A model generated the notes under the pieces. It had not been told where the DNA came from. It worked only from the letters and a program-made list of their open reading frames with translations, and did not search any database. From Acanthaster planci (Eukaryota > Echinodermata > Asteroidea > Valvatida > Acanthasteridae), in the NCBI RefSeq assembly GCF_001949145.1, contig NW_019091361.1, forward strand, positions 3,839,823-3,903,822: a DNA stretch of 64,000 nt, given 5' to 3'. Each line of letters opens with the position of its first letter. The first letter of the stretch is position 1. Of this stretch, positions 56,701 to 64,000 are shown piece by piece. A program made the position numbers and the translations under genes.

Positions 56701-59700
56701 AATCCGCAAATTGTGAAGTTTTGAAAATGTGAGAGAGAACTGACCCAGTCCTGGGCACACAGCTGCTGCCATCGCACACACAGTGAGGGTCCTTCTCACA
56801 GCCGCAGGTCGTTCTGTTTGAACAAGCTGCGTCCACTGGCAGCCTATACACACTGTAGTCGGTGCCCACGTATATGGCAGTCTGAGTGGGTTTTTTCACC
56901 AGACTCAGGATTGGTGCCTGGGGGGGGGGACAGTAGGCAAAAAGAATCACTTGGTGGATTTTCATTTCATCGTCGAGCGCTCGTTGCATTTGCCAAAAAA
57001 CTTGGCAGCACTTGGTAAGTTTTAAGGAAGACAACTGGTGCCTCGGAAAAGGTTTGTTTGCATTCAACAGTCACAATGTAAACGATTTTCAACCCTCATA
57101 GCATCACTGCCAAAAGTCTCACCACTAAGCCACTGCAATGCATTGTCCATCATTGCTTTTGTCTTGATCCCCACAACGCAACAGAGAAACAAGGACCTCA
57201 ATTATAAAGGCCCACTGAAAAAAAGGGGTCGCCATCAGCATTGTATTCCCATCGAGATTTACACGCCTGCCAATCAGGGGTAACATCAAATAAAGCAATT
57301 CCTTAATAACGATATTCAACAGACGCTGCTTTTAAAGCAGTCACAACATCCCTGGAAAAAGTTCTACACAACCTCTCTCCCAACTAAGGAAGTAAAAATA
57401 GTTTTATCCAAACGATGTAGAACGACAAGCAAAAACCATCCAATAAAGATTTCGGAGCATCTGATTTAGGTTACGATATTTAAATGAATTTCAAAAAGAT
57501 GAAGTCCCAAATTTTGGCCATAATGTAATCCAATAATGCAATGTTTGCGTCTTTGAGCTAGATACTTTACAGCAATTAATCGCCCAAACCAGAGCACAAG
57601 CATCCTTTCCTACAGCTAATCTTGTAAGCTCCATCTTACATGTACCTCTGGGAGTCCCTTCACGTTCAAATCTATCTCCTCTACGAAAAAAGCATTGGAG
57701 TTGTTGAGGTAGGCCTTGATGACTGTCCCTCGCTCTGTCAACAAAACAAGGAATATCAATTCAAGAATATCAAGAATAGTGTTTAAGGTAAGGGAAGCGA
57801 CGGACAATCTGGATGTTGTATGAGGTCGATTGGCCAACGCATCCCATGTTCCCATCTTTATTCTTCTCTGTGGGGACGGTAAGATACATGTAGCATCAGG
57901 AACCTCGTTATCTAATGTATGGAAGTTTATAAATTTTACAGGACACTGCCTGAGCTCCATGACTCAAGGTGACGATTGCTGCACAATGTGGTAATCCCTT
58001 GGTAAGCATGCATAGTAACGAGGGCCAAAGTTGAAGAAACTACTTAACTCACAAAGTGGCCGAGGACAGAAAACACATCCTGAACCAAATTTAAACCTGG
58101 TTACTGTGCCCCAATGCCACGAGGTGGGTACATCCTGTGACTAGCTCTAGGCTGTTCTATGCATGCATGCAGTAATGCAGCTCTATGCATGCATGCACAG
58201 TACTTGCGACATATCCTTGTGATAGTTTTCCCCTGTCTACAGGCACAAGCATGGGTGGAACCCATTAACTCTCTTATGTTCTTTTTAATAACAGCACAGA
58301 TATGCACAAATGCCAGCAGTCACTCTTTGGCATGTGTTTTCTATATGGAATACAAATAGGCACAGGTTCAGTGTGTATACAGTTGGTTGCCAGTACATAA
58401 TGACACAAGCTCTTTTGTGCAGTCCTCTTCACTGCATTTGGTTTACTGCACAATTATGCACATGAAAAAGAGAGGCACAGTACAGTTGTTGGACAGCACA
58501 AAAGTGCAATCTGATATTCCTGTGAGAGATAGTTTGGCAGCTACATGCATATGACACATCTGTGCATCTTTGTGAGGCTTACCAACTCATACAAAGAGTG
58601 ACTTCAGCACAGAAAGGTTAATGCTGCGTGTCAACAGCACTGACCTTAATGCTTCATGTATTAAACTTGCTTATTACCAATCATCTTTCCCAAAAGTTTA
58701 ATTATTCCTGCTGTTGGTCAGTGCAAAGGTAAGTTGTTTCACGGCCAAGAGACTCACCTGTACCAAGGAACATTACATCAAAGCTGTTTGCGACAGTATC
58801 GACTACAATCTGCGATAGGCGCAACTCGTCAACCACAAAGAGTGGCGCATCAGATGGTCTCAAGTAGTTGCTGGAGCCATCCTTGTAGTTCAATTTGTTG
58901 GGGACGGGCAGATTCATTAATGGGTAATTCAACAGGATTTTCTGTTGTTCATCATCGGGTGAAAACTGAGGCAGTTCGCTGCACTAGAAGGGAATAAAAT
59001 GATTGTACCATAGCTAGAATAGACACCCTACCAGCAGACAGCTAATTTTACATTGCTTAGAGTTTCACACACTGGTTTAAAAAAAAGTGTAAATCTTGTG
59101 AAATATTCAATGCACTGCCCCCCCAATTGACCCTCCCCCTCCCCCGGGGTTGCTTACCTAGGCCCTAGCTTCCCTCCCCCCCCCACCCAGTCAAACATCT
59201 TAAGCAAACCGTGAGTAGCAGTGTGTGCATATGCCTTATTCACTGTCTGCGTGGTGCACCTCCGCTTCTATACGGGCGATTCACAAGACTGCACCACCAA
59301 GAGTTTGCAACACGCTGACCAATCATAACGTGCGAAATTTGTCGACCATTTTCAAACGTGCATTGGGTCGCCAAATTTCACGCACTGTGATTAGCCAACG
59401 CGTTGCAAACTCTTGGTGGCGCACTATTGTGAAATGGCTGTATCCTGTCTGTCGTGCATTCAATCTTATCTGTTGTAGAACCATTAAGGAGACCTCGGAC
59501 AGACTGCCCCAGTGAAATAACTCTTATGCGGTATATTAATACATGTGCCTACTCATGTTGAACTTAATGTATTACTCATTTTTAAGTTTTATGTATCTTC
59601 GTCTCACTAGATAAGTCAAAACTGCCCTGAGGTTAAGTTAATAGAGGGCGTTTTCCAAATCCAGTTTTTAAAAATTATTATTATTACTGAGTTATTATGT

Positions 59701-62028
59701 TCATTCAGAAAAATAAAAAATTCAGCACAGCAGATCAGCAGAGGATCAGAAACACTCTGGACTGCATTCAACAGTGTTTTTTCTTTCATTATAAAAGAAT
59801 GAACTCCCTGTATGATCAGTGACCAGTCTTTTGACTTAGGCTCGTCACAGGAAGTGCCTTAACTCTTACTTTCTGTCTTCCCTTCAGTGCACCAGAAGAA
59901 GCTGTATATCAGACAGCTTATGCTTCTGTTTAATTTTAATGTGCCATGGTTTCTGTACAATGTTGCGATTATTTCCTGATCTCAGATGCACTGGATTTAG
60001 ACTTACGTGTACTTGAATTAAAGCATACTGAGGAACTTATCCAAATTGCTCCAGTGCTTGGAATATTCCAGGTGTAGTCTTTTCTTAGATTACATGCACA
60101 TACAAATATCAGCAAAAATCACATGACAAGTGGACTTGTTAATCAAGCTATCACTAGACTAGTTGTTTTCAGCTCAGCCTGACTGTTCAGTGGCTAAAGC
60201 AACAGTGCAATTTATAATGAGGTTGTATGACAGCATTTTGTTGGCCTCACATTTTGTCGCAAACTGGTGTGAGGTCAATGCACATTTTGCCAAAGAAAAC
60301 CTGAGGCATCCTCGGGCTTTGCTTCGAGAGTGTGCCGGGTGAGTGCACTTGCTCCGGCGAAGAAAAACCTCCCATCGGCCAATGAGTGTTCATCTTAACC
60401 CGGAGCAGACGACACGGCATTTTTAATACCAGTGTCCCACTTCAAGTAAGTGGCAATTGTTACATGCCATCCATCAGGGAAACCCATCTGTCAGCAGCTG
60501 AAGATCAACTTTGTTATTGAACAAGACTCTCACCTTAAACAGTTTGGAGAAGTTTGCAGGTTTGTCAGCATCATCCAGAGCCGTCCACAGGAATCCATCC
60601 TGAGGCTGTCCTCTCTGCTCTCCTTGGTCAAACAGCTGCTCAATTTCATTCACATCATAGGCGCACACAGCAGAGCTTGCAACGCCAACCCTGATCATTA
60701 ACAAAGCAAGTGAATTATATGGACACCATGACTGAGTCGGGCACTAAGCATGAGACTTGTGCATTTGAGATTATTTCAACACTTTGAACTCCCCCCCGTC
60801 CAATAAAGAGGTAGCCTCAGGCTTTCCCCTGGGGAACTGATATGTTTGAGGTGGTCGAACAAATTTTGCCTGAAACAAAAGCGAGTATGTTATAAAAGGC
60901 CTCAGATAAATTCTATGTGGTCTAATAGTACATTTACCCCAAATTTCCCTTCTAAAATAAATCGATCTTGTATTCTCTGTCCCTCTTTATCATTCTGAAT
61001 GATTTGAAACTGATCTATTTCAAAATATCTCAGTTATTTTGCTATTTCCTTCGATCTTTGTCTATTTTAAGTGTGAGGTGGTAAATTCAACCGAAAAAGC
61101 CTGACCTAGTCACTAATCTCGGTGAGGTAGGCTGCCTCACAGTCGAATATGCAGGGAAAACCCTGAATAGCCTTATACATGTAATTTGCACGACTGCAGA
61201 CACATGTACCAATCACCCCGCCTTTCGCATACAATGGGATAACTTTCGTGTCAAAAATGTAATCACCCAATGCGTCAAACCTCACTCCTCTCAATTCGCT
61301 TGATAGATGGGGCTGGAAGTGGCTGAAATGTCAATTTTTAGCTCCATTGATTGAACATTTTTTTTGTGCTGTGGACTGCCCTTGTTTTAAATTATGGAGT
61401 AGTGTCATAAGAATTTGAATTATAAAGGCTGTTTGGCCTTTCCTTTGACTGTGAATTTGACATTGTAGATATGTAAACTTAAGGTGAGCTTAGGTAAAAA
61501 TACACCAGTCGTGCCAGTATGCTTTCTACAAAATGCCTGTTCTCTACACAACCATCTGGCCTTCCATTCGACCTTTAATTTGACCTTGTTGATCACATGA
61601 CCTAGAAGTGAGTTCGGGCAAAATGTTACATTCCAGCATGTTTTCTGCAAAATATCTCAAAACTGAAGACGTAATCTTTCTTTCCCTTTTTCCGGAGCTC
61701 CTATAAGTTGACATGCTTATTGCCGAAGTGCAATATTCAAAAGCAGTGTATATGTACTATCTACATGTACAGTATGTATGTGTATAGCGTTAGTTATTTG
61801 GAGAAGAGCTCAACCAAACTGCTGTTTGAGTTAGAGCTGACGTTTGGCACATGAAACAGCCGCATAGTCAAGCAAGCTTGAACAGCTTTGAATGAGTGGA
61901 GGACTCGTGGGTGGCAAAATGTTTTCTCCGAAAAAATTGATCAAGTTCGAGATACATGCTGAAATAAACCACTCACCTTGGAGTTGTGAACACAGCAAAA
62001 ATGGTCGTGTCTAACTTGTACATCCCCT
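53689..62028 (-). CDS. Semaphorin-type gene, C-terminal part (5' end beyond window)
   Basis: Minus-strand exons in transcript order: 61977-62028 (or its duplicate 63681-63732), 60534-60690, 58758-58983, 57646-57734, 56745-56917, 54574-54933, 53689-53771. The first four join in perfect phase. They encode the later Sema beta-propeller (IFAVFTTP, SAVCAYDVNEIEQLF, YPLMNLPVP, LRLSQIVVDTVANSFDVMFLG, GTVIKAYL) and lead into the last blade and PSI domain (IYVGTDYSVYRLPVDAACSN, CGCEKDPHC). These are hallmarks of semaphorins, extracellular guidance cues acting through plexin receptors. Downstream is a Cys-rich region I do not recognise, where an Ig domain is usual. The phase between the PSI exon and the next exon does not fit directly, so a small exon may be missing. 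Class, membrane anchor and 3' end are undetermined. Confidence 0.8.
54574..54933 (-). CDS. Semaphorin-type gene, Cys-rich exon after PSI
   Basis: A 360-nt exon opens PPPDTFNISVVRHLPCSNC and holds about ten Cys (CLSDQCPGERC, NCSCKVED, SSCRC) and several N-x-S/T sites. The donor is TCAG|GTGATT. It looks extracellular. I could not match it to an Ig fold or thrombospondin repeat. Confidence 0.65.
55501..56079. mobile_element. Possible piggyBac-like MITE in the semaphorin intron
   Basis: The left end, GCCACTTCCTGCCGAGGGC after TTTA, mirrors the right end (reverse complement ACCACTTGCTGCCAGGGAG, next to TTAA). The ends are imperfect. A related piece lies at 56388-56515. Confidence 0.45.
56388..56515 (+). 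repeat. Partial second copy of the intronic element
   Basis: Matches about 55786-55910 (GGGGCCAGATTAGC, TTTTGTCCCCGGTGGTAATC, CAGTGGTATACTG) about 602 bp away. Confidence 0.75.
56745..56917 (-). CDS. Semaphorin-type gene, last Sema blade and PSI exon
   Basis: Acceptor is a C-tract then CAG, and the donor is CTGG|GTCAGT. It encodes APILSLVKKPTQTAIYVGTD, then VYRLPVDAACSNRTTCGCEK and DPHCVCDGSSCV. The Cys series and YxGT..VYRLP entry are typical of the Sema-PSI junction. Confidence 0.85.
57646..57734 (-). CDS. Semaphorin-type gene, Sema exon
   Basis: Encodes RGTVIKAYLNNSNAFFVEEI then DLNVKGLPE. Acceptor GTTTTGTTGACAG. The donor may be GAG|GTACAT or six bases further (ACAT|GTAAGA); both keep phase 0. 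Confidence 0.8.
58758..58983 (-). CDS. Semaphorin-type gene, Sema exon
   Basis: 226 nt, starting CSELPQFSPDDEQQKILLNY and passing YPLMNLPVP and LFVVDELRLSQIVVDTV to MFLGT. Acceptor TATTCCCTTCTAG, donor ACAG|GTGAGT, phase 0 in and 1 out. Confidence 0.85.
59280..59433. mobile_element. Palindromic MITE, copy 2
   Basis: 154 bp in a semaphorin intron. The ends TTCACAAGACTGCACCACC and GGTGGCGCACTATTGTGAA are near-complementary. Same CCAATCATAACG and GTCGACC core as 39394-39535. Confidence 0.9.
60534..60690 (-). CDS. Semaphorin-type gene, Sema exon
   Basis: 157 nt encoding VGVASSAVCAYDVNEIEQLF then DQGEQRGQPQDGFLW and ending FSKLFK. SAVCAY..(D/E)I..(V/L)F is a recognisable Sema block. Acceptor TTAATGATCAG, donor AAG|GTGAGA. 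Confidence 0.85.
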
Positions 62029-62272
62029 CTGCAAAAAAATTGGAGAATTCGACAATTTCTTCGACAGGTTTGACAGAAGAAAACTTGGCAACCAAATATG
62101 AGGCCTAACTGAAAATACTGCTTGAAGACAACTTGGGAAATTAAGATAAGTATTTAAATTTCAAGTTAGGTGCAGCACTTTTCCCAAAGAAACCTTTCAG
62201 ATTTTTCTGCAATAAATGGACAGAGAATAGCCAGCTAGGTGGAAAAACATTGAGAGCGAGTGGATTACCACC
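60705..62272 (-). repeat. Tandem duplication, unit 1 (with a Sema exon)
   Basis: Highly similar to 62274-64000 over its full length, in the same orientation, with scattered substitutions and some indels. It includes the 52-nt exon 61977-62028. A single N (62273) marks the junction. Confidence 0.9.
61977..62028 (-). CDS. Semaphorin-type gene, Sema exon, copy 1
   Basis: 52 nt encoding MYKLDTTIFAVFTTP, between TTTTTTTGCAG and CAAG|GTGAGT. Phase 1 in, phase 2 out; it joins cleanly to 60534-60690. Confidence 0.8.
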
Positions 62273-62273
62273 N

Positions 62274-64000
62274 GCAAGTGAATTACACCGACACCATGAC
62301 TAGCTGCGTTGGGCACTAAGCATGAGACTCATGCATTTGAGATTATTTCAACACTTTAAACTCCCCCCCCCCCCGTCCAATAAAGAGGTAGCCTCAGGCT
62401 TTCCCCTGGGGTACTGATATGTTTGAGGTGGTCGAACAAATTTTGCCTAAAACAAAAGCGAGTATGTTATAAAAGGCCTCAGATAAATTCTATATGGTCT
62501 TATAGTACATTTACCCCAAATTTCCCTTCTAAAATAAATCGATCTTGTATTCTCTGTCCCTCTTTACCATTCTGAATGATTTGAAACTAATCTATTTCCA
62601 AATATTTCAGTTATTTTGCAATTTCCTTCCATCTTTGTCTATTTTAAGTGAAAAAGCCTGACGTAGTCACTAATCTCGGTGGGGTAGGCTGCCTCACAGT
62701 TGAATAGGCAGGAAAAACATTGAATAGCGTTATAATTTGCACAACTGCAGACACATGTCCCAATCACTCCGCCATTCCCATAGAATGGGATAACTTTCGT
62801 GTCAAAAATGTAATCACCCAATGTGTCAAACCTCACTCCTCTTGATTCGCTTGATAGATGGGGCTGGAAGTGGCTGAAATGTCAATTTTTAGCTCCATTG
62901 ATTGAACATTTTTTTGTGCTGTGGACTGCCCTTGTTTTAAATTATGGAGTGATGTCAGAAGAATTTGAATTATAAAGGCTGTTTGGCCTTTCTTTGACTG
63001 TGAATTTGACAATGTAGATATGTGAACTTGAGGTGAGCTTAGGTAAAAATACACCAGTCATGCCAGTATGCTTTCTACAAAATGAATATTTTCTACACGA
63101 CCATCTGGCCTTCCGTTCGACCTTTAATTTGACCTTGTTGATCACATGACCTAGAGGTGAGCTCGGGCAAAATGTTACATTCCAGCGTGTTTTCTGCAAA
63201 ATATCTAAAAACTGAAGATGTAATCATTCTTTCTTTCACTTTTTCCGGAGCTCCTTGAAGTTGACATGCTTATTGCCGAAATGCGATATTCAAAAGCCGT
63301 GTATATGTACGATCTACATGTACAGTATGTATGTATGTGTATAGCATTGGGATTTCGAGCTCCAAACTTTCAGGTGATTTTCAACGCAGAATGACCCCGC
63401 TATGGGGCACCATGTTTTGCACATTTTCTATAAAGCTCATTTTAGAATATCTTAATAGTTTGAAATATAATCCCACTTTAATAGAATGCAATATTGGGTC
63501 ATTTGGAGAAGAGCTCGATCAAACAGCTGTGGAGTTAGAGCTGACGTTTGGCACATGAAACAGCCGCATAGTCAAGCAAGCTTGAACAGCTTTGAATGTG
63601 TGGAGGACTCGTGGGTGGCAAAATGTTTGCTCTGAAAAAATGGATCAAGTTCGAGATACATGCTGAAATGAACCACTCACCTTGGAGTTGTGAACACAGC
63701 AAAAATGGTCGTGTCTAACTTGTACATCCCCTCTGCAAAAAAACATGGAGAATTCGACAATTTCTTTGACAGGTTTGACAGAAGAAAACTTGGCAGCCAA
63801 ATATGAGGCCTAACTGAAAATACTGCTTGAAGACAACTTGGGAAATTAAGATAAGTATTTAAATTTCAAGTTAGGTGCAGCAGTTCTTTTAATTTTTAAA
63901 GGCCACTTTTCCCAAAGAAACCTTTTAGATTTTTCTGCAATAAATGGACAGAGAATAGCCAGCTGTGTTGCAAAACATTGAGAGCGAGTGGATTACCACC
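62274..64000 (-). repeat. Tandem duplication, unit 2
   Basis: It begins GCAAGTGAATTA like unit 1 and reaches the window end at the same GATTACCACC where unit 1 ends. It has about 150 extra bases near 63345-63495 and a smaller insertion near 63880. Confidence 0.9.
63681..63732 (-). CDS. Semaphorin-type gene, Sema exon, copy 2
   Basis: Identical in sequence to 61977-62028, with the same splice borders. Because 52 is not a multiple of three, using both copies in one transcript would shift the frame, so only one can be used at a time. Confidence 0.7.

Overview
This window looks like nuclear DNA from an intron-rich animal. A marine invertebrate deuterostome such as an echinoderm is my guess; no single gene proves it. 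The grounds are short coding exons with GT..AG introns, a semaphorin-type gene with Sema and PSI domains, Ty3/gypsy, DIRS-like and LINE retroelements, and many short inverted-repeat elements. There are no bacterial operons, rRNAs, convincing tRNAs or CRISPR arrays. Assembly gaps lie at 7486 (1 N), 22367-22373, 49648-50497 and 62273 (1 N).

Left half. A large direct segmental duplication dominates: copy A is about 1-11230 (cut by the window edge) and copy B about 26815-40290. Each copy carries one four-exon plus-strand gene (A: 4175-8447; B: 31535-35943). Both encode a secreted precursor with the same plan: signal peptide, a very acidic propiece ending exactly at exon 1, then about 130 residues of very basic, cysteine-containing chain from three phase-1 exons. 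I know no named family that fits. An antimicrobial (host-defence) peptide precursor is the best inference. The signal/acidic exon and the untranslated flanks are nearly identical between copies, but the basic exons differ mostly by amino-acid-changing substitutions. This is the most interesting signal in the window.

Between the copies (11.2-26.8 kb) is a transposon graveyard: an antisense LINE fragment; a decayed Ty3/gypsy element (13692-21348) with tRNA-Leu-type primer site, both LTRs and a smaller element nested in the 3' LTR; an inverted-repeat element holding an unexplained 162-codon ORF; and several MITE-like elements.

Right half. From about 40.4 to 41.7 kb lies an antisense DIRS-like fragment (RNase H plus tyrosine recombinase). 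From about 43.8 to 51.2 kb a few splice-bounded open segments suggest an unrecognised plus-strand gene. From 53.7 to 63.7 kb the minus strand holds exons of a semaphorin-type gene covering the C-terminal half of the Sema domain, a PSI domain and a downstream Cys-rich region; its 5' end lies beyond the window. One 52-nt Sema exon is present twice within a 1.6-1.7 kb tandem duplication at the right edge. The right third is also rich in the palindrome TACATGTA, unlike the left part.
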